Assembly: GCA_044508675.1 (NCBI GenBank)
Contig: JBIQHF010000003.1
Location: 1-64,000, forward strand
Reading direction: 5' to 3'
Origin: Raineyella sp044508675
GTDB taxonomy: Bacteria; Actinomycetota; Actinomycetes; Propionibacteriales; Propionibacteriaceae
Length of the DNA stretch: 64,000 bases
Part shown: positions 1 through 8,103 of the stretch, in pieces
How positions within the stretch are numbered: the first letter of the stretch is position 1
Layout: each line of letters opens with the position of its first letter
The notes under the pieces: model-generated
What the model saw: the letters and a program-made list of their open reading frames with translations, nothing else
Told to the model about the DNA's origin: nothing
Database searches by the model: none
Translations under genes and position numbers: made by a program

Positions 1-48
1 GCGTTCGAGCGCCTACTCGTTGACTCTGCTGTTGCTTCCACGCCTTGA
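1..48 (+). CDS. IS30-family transposase, C-terminal end only
   Basis: The first 15 codons of the window end in TGA and encode AFERLLVDSAVASTP. This differs at three positions from the C-terminus of the complete IS30-type transposase on the minus strand (AFERLLIEEAVASTP). It is therefore the tail of a second, related but not identical transposase whose body lies left of the window edge. Confidence 0.8.
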   Translation, partial: AFERLLVDSAVASTP

Positions 49-55
49 CACCGCC
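1..55 (+). mobile_element. Right end of an IS30-family element
   Basis: Positions 31-55 match, with one mismatch, the terminal repeat at 576-600 of the complete copy (opposite strand). The stop codon of the transposase lies inside the repeat, as in the complete copy. The rest of the element is outside the window. Confidence 0.75.
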
Positions 56-276
56 CTCAAGGAGGCGAAAGATGACGTGTGATTCTATGGGCAGCAATCC
101 CCCGCCCATTCTTGGATCCACAGAGGCCTTTCCTCATAGGTGATGGAACGCCTACCGATCGTCTGCCTCGGCTGTCCCGCGTTCGCCGACCGCACACACC
201 CATCCATCGTCGCTGCTCTCGGGCTTGCGGCCGTCTCCGATTCGGCCACCCCTGACATACGGCCGTGGTGGTCCGG

Positions 277-489
277 TCAGCCGGCCATCAGGTCGCGGGG
301 CCGGTTCTCCCGGTTGACGAGCCAGGCGTTGAGGTCCTCGGGATCGACGCGCCAGCGAGCGGACTTCTCGGGGACGCCGACGTAGATGGCGCGCAGCTCG
401 CCGCGGGCGATCAGCTGCCGGACCCACCAGGGCGTCATGCCGATCGCCGCCGCGTCCTTGACGTCGAGCAGGGCGTGCTCGCGAGCCAT
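277..489 (-). CDS. Small helix-turn-helix (excisionase/MerR-type) protein
   Basis: A 70-residue protein. Residues 7-30 read as a helix-turn-helix (DVKDAAAIGMTPWWVRQLI), followed by a wing-like stretch with the RWRVDPEDLNAWL pattern common in excisionase and plasmid-encoded HTH_17 proteins. It probably binds DNA. It lies alone between two convergent IS30-type ends, which suggests that the left edge of the window belongs to a former mobile region. No partner integrase is adjacent. About 220 bases to its left (56-276) and 86 to its right hold nothing I recognise. Confidence 0.6.
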   Translation of the reverse strand: MAREHALLDVKDAAAIGMTPWWVRQLIARGELRAIYVGVPEKSARWRVDPEDLNAWLVNRENRPRDLMAG

Positions 490-575
490 CCGGGCAAGGA
501 CGCCAGTGAGGGCCGTCGGGGTGCTTGCGGAGCGTGCAGTGGTGTGGACATGCGCGGAACTTCCTCTCGGGTCAT

Positions 576-1668
576 GGCAGTGTCAAGGCGTGGAAGCAAC
601 AGCCTCCTCGATAAGTAGTCGCTCGAACGCTTCGCGCGGGGTGAGGTAGCCCAGGACGGCGCGGGGGCGTTCGTTGAGTTCCTCGGCGATCGCGTCGAGG
701 TAGGGCTGGTGACTGGTGATCTCGGTGCCCTTGGGCAGGTACTCACGGATCAGCCCATTGGTGTTCTCATTCGAGCCGCGCTGCCACGGTGAGTGGGGGT
801 CGGCGAAGTAGACCGGCAGGCTCGTGGCCAGCGTGAAGGCCGCGTGGCGGGCCATCTCCGATCCCTGGTCCCAGGTCAGCGAGCGGCGCATCATCGCCGG
901 CAGCGCGTCGGCGTTCTCGATCAACGCATCGGCCAGCGCTTCGCTGTTCTTGCCGGCCGGCAGTCCCAGGATCGTCACGAACCTGGTCGTGCGCTCCACC
1001 AGCGTCGCGGCGGCCGATGCGCCGGCCTTACCGATGATGAGGTCGCCCTCCCAATGCCCCGGCACCCTGCGGCCATCGGCCTCGGGGTCACGGGCATCGA
1101 TGCTGACCATTCCGACGATCGGGGCACCACCGCGTTTGCCTGCCGACTGCGGGCGACGGCGGGTCCGCTTGGAGCGCAGCAGCACCCCGTGCCTGGCGAG
1201 TTCGCCCTTGGGCAGGGCGTAGATGTAGCGGTAGATCGCCTCGTGACTGACGGTGTGGCCCTGGGCCGATGGTGATCCCTTCACCGGACCCACGCTGGTA
1301 TCGGTGGCCTCTATGCGCAAGCGCCCAGCGATCTGGCGCGGCGTCCGCGAGCGCTTCAGGTCCGCCAGCACCCGGGCCTGCAGGACCGGGTCGGCCTCGA
1401 TCTTGAACGCCTGGGGCCGTGCCCGGCGCTTGGCGGCCCTCACATCGGCGGTCACGAGGCGGTAGCCGCGGGTCCTGGTCGTGTTGCGGGCGATCTCGCG
1501 GGACACGACCGAGGGCGCCCGATCGATGTGGGCCGCGATCCGGCGGATCGACCAGCCCGCCTTCAGCCCCGTGGAGATCTCCACCCGATCCGCGACCGTC
1601 AACATCCTGCGCCCCATCGACCAACCCCTCACTCACCGGCAGTGTTGCTACGACGCTATGACACCGCC
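576..1668 (-). mobile_element. IS30-family insertion sequence
   Basis: The element is about 1.09 kb, in the usual IS30 size range. Its ends are imperfect 25-bp inverted repeats at 576-600 and 1644-1668, matching at roughly 20 of 25 positions and sharing the inner GCAAC. The single transposase gene ends inside one repeat. No clear short target duplication is visible. The ends differ slightly from those of the copy at the window start, so the two are different variants or have diverged. Confidence 0.8.
583..1632 (-). CDS. IS30-family DDE transposase
   Basis: A full-length protein of 349 residues (344 if the ATG at 1617 is used). The N-terminal third holds the IS30 helix-turn-helix (SIRRIAAHIDRAPSVVSREIARN). 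The rve-type catalytic core follows with its DDE residues visible: D in GHWEGDLIIG, D in LTWDQGSEM, and E in SPWQRGSNENTNGL. No frameshift is seen, so the enzyme may be active. It cuts and joins the 25-bp ends of its element. Its 3' end faces the end of the second copy at the window start. Confidence 0.93.
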   Translation of the reverse strand: MRGWSMGRRMLTVADRVEISTGLKAGWSIRRIAAHIDRAPSVVSREIARNTTRTRGYRLVTADVRAAKRRARPQAFKIEADPVLQARVLADLKRSRTPRQIAGRLRIEATDTSVGPVKGSPSAQGHTVSHEAIYRYIYALPKGELARHGVLLRSKRTRRRPQSAGKRGGAPIVGMVSIDARDPEADGRRVPGHWEGDLIIGKAGASAAATLVERTTRFVTILGLPAGKNSEALADALIENADALPAMMRRSLTWDQGSEMARHAAFTLATSLPVYFADPHSPWQRGSNENTNGLIREYLPKGTEITSHQPYLDAIAEELNERPRAVLGYLTPREAFERLLIEEAVASTP

Positions 1669-2090
1669 CTAGCCATATGCGGCGCATATGAGTCTCTCTT
1701 CCGTCCTGTATGGGCAACTGCCCGCAGAGTCAAGTGGAATCTCACCATGTGAACCACTTTTCAACGACTTTGTGACCCACGGGCATCCGTGCGTGGTGCA
1801 GCTCACACTTGCGGGTTGATCTGGCAAACTCCCTTGTCAGAGTCATGTTTCTGATCCTTCGGGGGGTCGTGCGGACGGCCCTGGGCGGCCGGGTCGGGGC
1901 TCGCCCGGACCGACGAAGGCCGTTGACACCCTTCCCATGGTGGCTGAACTGTTGTGCCACCGCTCACCGGGAACACCACATTCCGTGGCCCGGGAGCGGA
2001 ACCGAGAAATGAATCGGACCAGGCGATTCAAGACTTGAAAAAGTTGTTTCTCACCCCTTCATTCAACGACGAAGGAAAGGCTCAAACGAC
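1669..2090 (+). promoter_or_regulatory. Upstream control region of the catabolic operon
   Basis: About 420 bases without a gene separate the IS30 end from the monooxygenase gene. Two palindromes are visible. CATATGC-GGC-GCATATG lies at 1674-1690, directly outside the IS. TTCAAG-A-CTTGAA lies at 2027-2039, just before the ribosome binding site (GAAGGAAAGG, 2071-2080). The second overlaps a possible -35 element (TTGAAA, 2035-2040), which would suit a repressor site. No regulator gene is adjacent, so the regulator is unknown, and the IS insertion may have removed it. Confidence 0.5.
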
Positions 2091-3671
2091 ATGAGTGCCA
2101 TCCAGACCGAAATCCGCCCGGACAATGCAGCGACGGATTCCGTCAATCCTGACCACATCCCGTTCACCGGCCAGGAGTACCTCGAGAGCATCAACGACGG
2201 CCGCGAGGTCTGGATCTACGGCGAGCGGGTCGACAATGTCGCCGAGCACCCTGCCTTCCGCAACTCCGCCCGGATGATCGCCCGGATGTACGACGCGTTG
2301 CACGACCCGGCGACCAAGGACGTCCTGACCATGCCTACCGAGTGGGGCGGCTACACCCACCGCTTCTTCCGCGCCCCGCAGAACGTCCAGGAGCAGGTCG
2401 CCGCCCGCGACGCCATCGCCGAGTGGCAGCGCCTCACCTGGGGCTGGATGGGCCGTTCCCCCGACTACAAGGGCTGCTTCCTGGGCACCCTGGGCGCCAA
2501 CGCCGAGTTCTACCGCGGCTACGAGGAGAACGCCCGCAACTGGTACCGCAAGGCCCAGGAGAAGACGTGGTACGTGAACCACGCGATCATGAACCCCCCG
2601 GTCGACCGTGGGGCCGGGCCGGACGCCGGCAAGGACGTCTTCGTCCACGTCACCCGCGAGACCGCTGAGGGCATCTACGTCTCCGGAGCCAAGGTCGTCG
2701 CGACCGGCTCGGCACTGACCCACTACACCTTCATCGGCCACGTCGGCCAGGTCGCCGTCCAGGACCCGGCCTACTCCCCGGTCTTCATCATGCCGACCAA
2801 TTCCCCGGGCGTGAAGCTGCTCTGCCGCATGTCCAACGAGTACCGCGCAGCCGTCCTGGGCAGCCCCTTCGACTACCCGCTGTCCAGCCGTCTGGACGAG
2901 AACGACGCCATCCTGGTGCTGGACGACGTCTTCGTGCCGTGGGAGAACGTCTTCATCCACAACGACCTGGAGCAGGCCAACCGCTACAACATCGAGTCCG
3001 GCTACCTGGAGCGCGCCTCCATGCACGGCTGCACCCGCTTCGCGGTCAAGATGGACTTCCTCGTCGGGCTGCTCGCCCGGGCCCTCGAGGTCACCGGCGC
3101 CGACACCTTCCACGGGGTCAAGTCCCAGCTCGGCGAGGTGATTGCCTGGCGCAATACGTTCTGGGCGCTGTCCGACGCGATGGCCAAGAGCGAACGCCCG
3201 TGGAAGAACGGGATGATCCAGCCCGAGCCGGAGTTCGCCGGCGCCTACCGGGTGATGAACCAGCTGGCGATGCCGAAGATCAAGAACATCATCGAGCAGG
3301 TCGTGGCCAGCGGGCTGATCTACCTCAACTCGCACGCCGATGACTTCAACACCCCTGAGATCCGCCCGTACCTCGACCAGTACGTGCGCGGCAGCAATGG
3401 CATCGACGCGGTCGAGCGCGTCAAGGTGATGAAGATGCTGTGGGACGCGATCGGCACCGAGTTCGGTGCCCGTCACGAGCTGTACGAGATCAACTACATC
3501 GGCTCCAACGACGTCACCCGCCAGACCAACCTGTTCAGCGCGATGGGCACCGGCCTGCTCCAGGCCTGCAAGGACTTCGCCCAGTCCGCGATGGACGAGT
3601 ACGACCTGGACGGCTGGACCGTCTCCGACCTGGTCGGCCCCGAGGACGTCAGCATCCTGCCCAAGCGGTGA
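2091..3671 (+). CDS. HpaB-family FADH2-dependent aromatic monooxygenase, oxygenase component
   Basis: This 526-residue protein belongs to the 4-hydroxyphenylacetate 3-monooxygenase / chlorophenol monooxygenase family (group D, acyl-CoA-dehydrogenase fold, usually 480-530 residues). The active-site positions known from HpaB are present: R122 and Y126 in GRSPDY, and H164 in YVNHAIMNPPVDR. Such enzymes use reduced flavin from a separate reductase to hydroxylate a phenol, and a reductase gene lies at 9635. It opens an operon with an extradiol dioxygenase, so its product is probably a catechol or aminophenol. The true substrate cannot be read from sequence. The start follows a good ribosome binding site. 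Confidence 0.85.
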   Translation: MSAIQTEIRPDNAATDSVNPDHIPFTGQEYLESINDGREVWIYGERVDNVAEHPAFRNSARMIARMYDALHDPATKDVLTMPTEWGGYTHRFFRAPQNVQEQVAARDAIAEWQRLTWGWMGRSPDYKGCFLGTLGANAEFYRGYEENARNWYRKAQEKTWYVNHAIMNPPVDRGAGPDAGKDVFVHVTRETAEGIYVSGAKVVATGSALTHYTFIGHVGQVAVQDPAYSPVFIMPTNSPGVKLLCRMSNEYRAAVLGSPFDYPLSSRLDENDAILVLDDVFVPWENVFIHNDLEQANRYNIESGYLERASMHGCTRFAVKMDFLVGLLARALEVTGADTFHGVKSQLGEVIAWRNTFWALSDAMAKSERPWKNGMIQPEPEFAGAYRVMNQLAMPKIKNIIEQVVASGLIYLNSHADDFNTPEIRPYLDQYVRGSNGIDAVERVKVMKMLWDAIGTEFGARHELYEINYIGSNDVTRQTNLFSAMGTGLLQACKDFAQSAMDEYDLDGWTVSDLVGPEDVSILPKR

Positions 3672-3678
3672 CCCCCTT

Positions 3679-3736
3679 GCGTACCGTCCCTGCCCACCGG
3701 CGGCAGACCGTGCCCTGGCGGGCAGGGGCGGTACGC
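3679..3736 (+). terminator. Strong hairpin after the monooxygenase gene
   Basis: The arms at 3679-3695 and 3720-3736 pair over 17 positions with one mismatch around a 24-base loop. No U-run follows. It starts eight bases after the stop codon and could attenuate transcription or protect the 3' end of the first cistron, setting a higher level for the monooxygenase than for the rest of the operon. Confidence 0.5.
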
Positions 3737-3797
3737 GGCAGCACCAGGTCCCAGACCATCGCCACGCGTGGCGGCGCAGAACAGAGAGGAACAAGAC

Positions 3798-4733
3798 ATG
3801 GCCAAGGCCCTCGCGGTAGCCCAGGTGACGTACGAAGCACCCGACCTGGACATCATGGAGCGGTTCCTGACCGACTTCGGGCTCCACAAGGTCGACGGAA
3901 GCGACCAGGACACCCTGTACATGCGCGGCACGGGGGAGCAGCACCACATCCACGTGACCCGCAAGGCCGACGAGCCGCGCTTCGTCGGCGTCTCGGTCCA
4001 GGTCGCCTCCCGCCAGGACCTCGACGAGCTGGCGGGCCTGCCCGGCTCCTCGCCGGTGCTGGAGGCGACCGAGCCCGGCGGCGGGCTCGAGGTCCTGATG
4101 TGCATGCCGGACGGCTTCGAGATCCGGGCGATCTGGGGCCGCCGCGAGGCGAAGCCGCTGCCGGCCCGGTCCCCGTTCGCGCTGAACACGATCCAGGACA
4201 AGCCCCGGGTCAACGCGTCGGTGCGCCAGGGCGTCGCGCCCTGCGACGTGGTCCGGCTCGGCCACTTCACCCTGCACGTCCGCGACCACGACGCCTCCAT
4301 GGACTGGCTGAACGAGCGGTTCAACTTCCTGCCCTCGGACTACTTCGTGCCGGTGGGGCAGGAGGGCCCGATCGTGGGGACCTTCGTCCGCCTCGACCTG
4401 GGCGAGGAACCGGTCGACCACCACTTCATGCTCGTGCTGCAGTCGGATCGGGCCGGCATCCACCATTGCGCCTTCGAGGTGGTCGACCTGGACGCGGTGA
4501 TGTCGGCCCACGACTACCTGGAGAACCAGGGCCACCAGCTCGACGTCGGGGTCGGGCGCCACATGCTCGGCAGCCAGATCTTCGACTACTGGAAGGACCC
4601 GTACGGGTTCCGCATCGAGCACTACACCGACGGGGACACCGTCGATGCCACCTTCCGCCCGTCCAAGTTCAACGGGTCCGCCAGCGACACCACCCAGTGG
4701 GGCATGCGCCCACCGCTGGACTTCTTCCAGTGA
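3798..4733 (+). CDS. Type I extradiol ring-cleavage dioxygenase (VOC fold)
   Basis: A 311-residue protein with two vicinal-oxygen-chelate modules (residues about 5-115 and 150-280), the layout of 2,3-dihydroxybiphenyl- and homoprotocatechuate-type dioxygenases. The Fe(II)/Mn(II) ligands expected in the second module are visible: H156 (RLGHFTLHV), H222 (GIHHCAFEV) and E274 (GFRIEHYTDGD). It should open a catecholic or aminophenolic ring next to the hydroxyls and give a semialdehyde. An AGAGAGGA ribosome binding site precedes this ATG. The aldehyde dehydrogenase and RidA gene further on fit such a product. The substrate is inferred, not known. Confidence 0.85.
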   Translation: MAKALAVAQVTYEAPDLDIMERFLTDFGLHKVDGSDQDTLYMRGTGEQHHIHVTRKADEPRFVGVSVQVASRQDLDELAGLPGSSPVLEATEPGGGLEVLMCMPDGFEIRAIWGRREAKPLPARSPFALNTIQDKPRVNASVRQGVAPCDVVRLGHFTLHVRDHDASMDWLNERFNFLPSDYFVPVGQEGPIVGTFVRLDLGEEPVDHHFMLVLQSDRAGIHHCAFEVVDLDAVMSAHDYLENQGHQLDVGVGRHMLGSQIFDYWKDPYGFRIEHYTDGDTVDATFRPSKFNGSASDTTQWGMRPPLDFFQ

Positions 4734-4747
4734 GAGGCGGATCGGAC

Positions 4748-5524
4748 ATGACGATCTCCGAGACGGCCACCGGGGCCACCACCACCGCGGGCGTCGATCG
4801 GCCGGCCCTCGACGAGGCCACCCGGGCCAAGCTGATGAAGGTCGGCTCGGCCAACGTGGCCAACGTGCTGCTCAAGCGTGGGTACCGCAACGTGATGCTG
4901 CTGGGCCTGGCGCCACTGCGCCCGGACCAGCCCCAGTTGGTCGGCCCGGCCTACACCCTCCGATTCATCCCCGCTCGCGAGGACATCGACTCGATGGCCA
5001 CGTACGGGCGCCAGGACAACCTGCACCGGCGCGCGATCGAGGAAGCACCGGCCGGCTCGGTGCTGGTGATCGATGCGCACGGCTCGCTGGAGGCCTCCTC
5101 GATGGGCGACATGATGGCCGCCCGACTGAAGTACCGCGGGGTCGCCGGCGTGGTCACCGATGGAGGCTTCCGGGACTGCCCGGCGATCGCCGAGGTCGGC
5201 CTGCCCTCCTTCCAGCGGGCCGCAGCCCCGCCGGCGACGCCGATCAAGCTGCACCCGATCGCCCTGGACGAGCCGATCGGCTGTGCCGGGGTGGCGATCT
5301 ACCCCGGCGACGTGCTGGTCGGGGACGGCGAGGGAGTGGCCGTGATCCCGGCCCACCTGGTCGAGGAGGTCGCCGACGAAGCGCTCGACGCCGTGGAGTA
5401 CGAGGAGTTCGCCGCCGGACACATCGCCCGCGGCCGCTCCATCTTCGGGCTGTTCCCGGCCACCGAGGCCAGCCGGGCCGAATACGACACCTGGGTCGCC
5501 GCCGGGCGTCCGCCGATGAAGTGA
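4748..5524 (+). CDS. RraA-fold protein, likely aldolase or decarboxylase
   Basis: This 258-residue protein has the RraA / 4-hydroxy-4-methyl-2-oxoglutarate aldolase fold. It shows a conserved GDMMAARLKYRGVAGVVTDG stretch followed by FRDCPAI, whose Arg-Asp pair binds metal and substrate in the family, and a late GDVLVGDGEGVAVIP strand. Family members split or decarboxylate 2-oxo acids in meta-cleavage pathways. Here it would act on the chain produced after ring opening. The start is the ATG 14 bases after the previous stop, behind GAGAGGCGG. Members lacking aldolase activity also exist, so the reaction is uncertain. Confidence 0.75.
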   Translation: MTISETATGATTTAGVDRPALDEATRAKLMKVGSANVANVLLKRGYRNVMLLGLAPLRPDQPQLVGPAYTLRFIPAREDIDSMATYGRQDNLHRRAIEEAPAGSVLVIDAHGSLEASSMGDMMAARLKYRGVAGVVTDGGFRDCPAIAEVGLPSFQRAAAPPATPIKLHPIALDEPIGCAGVAIYPGDVLVGDGEGVAVIPAHLVEEVADEALDAVEYEEFAAGHIARGRSIFGLFPATEASRAEYDTWVAAGRPPMK

Positions 5525-5537
5525 GGAAGTAGGACAG

Positions 5538-5990
5538 ATGAACATCACCACCGACACGATCGCGTCCCTGGAGAAGCTCATCCACGAGGACGGACTCGAC
5601 CCCGACCAGTGGATCGACTACCCCGACTACGGCTTCCGCCAGTATTTCCTCTGGAAGCACCCCGAGACCGGCGCGACGATCGCGCTGCTGGAGTACGAGA
5701 AGGGTGGGTGCATCCCGACCAAGCACACCCATGCGTCCAACCAGTTCATGTACTGCCTGGAGGGCGACTACGAGTACACGGACACGGGTATGCGACTGCG
5801 CCCCGGCTCCTTCTACATGAACCCGAAGGACCACCCGCACGGCCCGACCCTGGCCCACGAGCGCAGCCGGCTGATCGAGATCTACGACGGCCCGCACTAC
5901 TACGAGAAGCCCGACTACCACACCGACGAGACGATCGGTGACTTCCTCACCGACCGCACCGAGACCGCTACCGAGAAGACGGAGAACTGA
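5538..5990 (+). CDS. Small single-domain cupin
   Basis: A 150-residue protein with one cupin barrel. Motif 1 reads KHTHASNQFMYCLEG (H63, H65, with Q69 where Glu is more usual), and motif 2 gives H99/H101 in NPKDHPHGP. It resembles the ChrR-type / 2,4'-dihydroxyacetophenone dioxygenase-like cupins, so a metal-dependent dioxygenase, decarboxylase or isomerase role in the pathway is plausible. Its start lies 13 bases after the RraA-type gene, and the next gene begins one base after its stop region, so it is clearly co-translated. Confidence 0.75.
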   Translation: MNITTDTIASLEKLIHEDGLDPDQWIDYPDYGFRQYFLWKHPETGATIALLEYEKGGCIPTKHTHASNQFMYCLEGDYEYTDTGMRLRPGSFYMNPKDHPHGPTLAHERSRLIEIYDGPHYYEKPDYHTDETIGDFLTDRTETATEKTEN

Positions 5991-5991
5991 T

Positions 5992-7551
5992 ATGACCCAG
6001 CTGCTGACCGAGCAGAAGTCCACCTTCGACACCGGGCAGGTCCTGGCCGCCTTCGGGCTGGACCAACTGCACTCGGGCACCTACTCCGATGCCTTCGGGT
6101 GGGGGCCCACCGACGGTCGTACGGTGATCGAGGCCGAGTGCCCCGCCGACGGCGAGGTCGTCGGCCGTGTCGCCGCCTCGTCCGCCGAGGACTACCGGGC
6201 GATCGTCGAGGCATCGGTGGAGACGCAGAAGGCCTGGGCGATGGTGCCCCCGCCCAAGCGCGGCGAGCTGGTCCACCGGATCGGAGACCTGGTGGAGGAG
6301 CACGTCGATGCCCTCGCCGGACTGGTCTGCCTGGACACCGGCAAGTCGGTGATGGAGGCCAAGGGCGAGCTGAAGGAGGTCATCGACATGGCCCGGCTCG
6401 CCACCGGCCAGTCCCGGATGCTCTACGGCCACACCCAGCAGTCCCAGCGCGCCGAGCACCGGATGTACGACCAGTGGCTGCCGCTGGGCGTGGTCGGCGT
6501 CATCACCGCCTACAACTTCCCGGCAGCCGTGTGGGCCCAGAACGGCTTCCTGGCCGCGATCGGCGGCAACACGGTGATCTGGAAGCCCAGCCCCAAGGTG
6601 CCGCTGACCGCGATCGCGCTGCAGCAGCTGGCCAACCGGGCGATGGCCGAACTGGGCCACCCGGGCGTGTTCGCCCTGTTCACCCCCGCCGAGAACGCGG
6701 TCGGCCAGCTGCTGATCGAGGACACCCGGGTCGCGCTGGTCTCGTTCACCGGCTCCACCCGGGTCGGCAAGCTGGTCGCCGAGATCGTCGGCTCCACCCT
6801 GGGCCGTCGCTACCAGCTCGAGTGCTCGGGCAACAACGCCGCCATCATCGACGAGACCGCCGACCTGGCGCAGGCCGCCAAGGCGATCACCTTCGGCGTG
6901 GTCGGCACCACCGGGCAGCGCTGCACCAGCACCCGGCGCGTCATCGCCCACGAGTCCATCGCCGATGAACTGGTGGAGCTGATGAAGAACGCCTTCGCCC
7001 AGATCACCATCGGTGACCCCCGCGACCCGGACACCGTCGTCGGCCCGCTGATCGACCGGCCCGCCGTCGACTCCTACCGCGCCATCATCGCCTCCGCCGT
7101 CGCCGAGGGCGCCCAGGTTGCGTACGGCGGCAACGTCATCGACCGCCCCGGCCTGTACGTCGAGCCGACCATCCTCACCGGCGTGCGGGAGCACTTCGAG
7201 GTCGCCCAGACCGAGACCTTCGCCCCGGTGGTGTCGGTGATCACCTACCGGACCCTCGACGAGGCGATCCGGATCCACAACGACGTCCCCCAGGGCCTGG
7301 CCTCCGGGATGCACTCGACCAATCTGACCAACATCGAGACCTTCCTGTCCGCCCGCGGCAGCGACTGCGGCATCGTCCGGATCAACATGGGCACCACCGG
7401 CGCCGACGTGGGTGCCGCGTTCGGTGGGGAGAAGGAGACCGGCGGGGGTCGTACGGCCGGCTCGGACGCCTGGCAGGGCTTCATGCGCCGCCAGAGCGTC
7501 AACGTGAACTGGGGCGGCACGACCGCCTGGGACAACCGCATCACCCTCTGA
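5992..7551 (+). CDS. ALDH7-type semialdehyde dehydrogenase
   Basis: A 519-residue NAD(P)-dependent aldehyde dehydrogenase. Catalytic C311 sits in GTTGQRCTSTRR and the general base E277 in QLECSGNNAAI. The C-terminal GAAFGGEKETGGGRTAGSDAW region is typical of ALDH7 (antiquitin, 2-aminoadipate semialdehyde dehydrogenase). In this operon it probably oxidises the semialdehyde made by ring cleavage rather than a lysine intermediate, but the sequence alone would equally fit piperideine-6-carboxylate dehydrogenase. The ATG one base after the cupin stop is used; longer frames overlap the cupin gene. Confidence 0.88.
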   Translation: MTQLLTEQKSTFDTGQVLAAFGLDQLHSGTYSDAFGWGPTDGRTVIEAECPADGEVVGRVAASSAEDYRAIVEASVETQKAWAMVPPPKRGELVHRIGDLVEEHVDALAGLVCLDTGKSVMEAKGELKEVIDMARLATGQSRMLYGHTQQSQRAEHRMYDQWLPLGVVGVITAYNFPAAVWAQNGFLAAIGGNTVIWKPSPKVPLTAIALQQLANRAMAELGHPGVFALFTPAENAVGQLLIEDTRVALVSFTGSTRVGKLVAEIVGSTLGRRYQLECSGNNAAIIDETADLAQAAKAITFGVVGTTGQRCTSTRRVIAHESIADELVELMKNAFAQITIGDPRDPDTVVGPLIDRPAVDSYRAIIASAVAEGAQVAYGGNVIDRPGLYVEPTILTGVREHFEVAQTETFAPVVSVITYRTLDEAIRIHNDVPQGLASGMHSTNLTNIETFLSARGSDCGIVRINMGTTGADVGAAFGGEKETGGGRTAGSDAWQGFMRRQSVNVNWGGTTAWDNRITL

Positions 7552-7563
7552 GGAGAGACTGAC

Positions 7564-8013
7564 ATGTCGAACACTGCCCAGTTGCAGGCTGCCCAGTTGA
7601 ACACCGCCCGGCCGACCAAGCAGCGCATCCTTTCCGAGGCCGTGCGCGAGCCGGCCGACGGCCTGTGGTCCAACTGCCTGCGGGTCGGGGACACCGTGTA
7701 CGTCTCCGGAATGACCGCCCGGGCCGCGGACGGACAGACCATCCTCGGCGACAACGAGCACGACCAGGCCATGGTCGTGTTCCAGAAGATCAAGGACCTG
7801 GTCGAGGCCTCCGGCGCCGTCATGGACGACGTGGTCAAGATGACGATCTACGTCACCCGGATCAGCCACAACACCGAGATCTGGGGCGCCCGCCGGGAGT
7901 TCTTCACCGGTGACTTCCCGGCCTGCACCCTGGTCGAGGTCAGCTCGCTGGCCAAGCCGGAGATCCTGCTGGAGATCGAGGCGACCGCCATCGTCGGCTG
8001 CAGCACCAGCTGA
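7564..8013 (+). CDS. RidA/YjgF-family protein lacking the usual arginine
   Basis: A 149-residue RidA-fold protein (VGDTVYVSGM, then FPACTLVEVSSLA and EILLEIEATAIV). RidA enzymes hydrolyse enamines and imines. The group with deaminase activity carries an Arg in the FPAR-type motif, and here that position is C121. Some catabolic relatives, such as 2-aminomuconate deaminases, have a similar length. In an operon with an extradiol dioxygenase and a semialdehyde dehydrogenase, a role on an amino-muconate-type intermediate is attractive but unproven. It is preceded by TGAGGAGAG and lies 12 bases after the dehydrogenase gene. Confidence 0.8.
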   Translation: MSNTAQLQAAQLNTARPTKQRILSEAVREPADGLWSNCLRVGDTVYVSGMTARAADGQTILGDNEHDQAMVVFQKIKDLVEASGAVMDDVVKMTIYVTRISHNTEIWGARREFFTGDFPACTLVEVSSLAKPEILLEIEATAIVGCSTS

Positions 8014-8034
8014 TCCGACCCCAATCCCCGGTAC

Positions 8035-8073
8035 GACGGTCGGGCGCGGTGCGTCCACCTGTGCCCGACCGTC
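8035..8073 (+). terminator. Perfect 11-bp hairpin between ridA-like and permease genes
   Basis: GACGGTCGGGC at 8035-8045 pairs perfectly with GCCCGACCGTC at 8063-8073. There is no U-run. It sits in the 90-base gap before the permease gene and may lower readthrough into the last three genes, or stabilise the upstream message. Confidence 0.5.
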
Positions 8074-8103
8074 CCCCGGCGACCCAAGACACAGAGGAAA
8101 ACC

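Noticed and set aside
2091..3671. 4-Hydroxybutyryl-CoA dehydratase
   Set aside because: This enzyme shares the HpaB fold but has cysteine and histidine ligands for an iron-sulphur cluster, which I do not find. The flavin reductase in the operon supports a monooxygenase.
2082..4622. A minus-strand open frame of 846 codons opposite the monooxygenase and dioxygenase genes
   Set aside because: It is the antisense shadow of two clearly recognisable genes in high-GC DNA; its translation is Val/Asp/His/Arg-rich and shows no family motif.
5992..7551. Lysine-catabolism 2-aminoadipate semialdehyde dehydrogenase as the firm call
   Set aside because: The ALDH7 signature fits, but no other lysine genes are present and the operon context points to ring-cleavage products.
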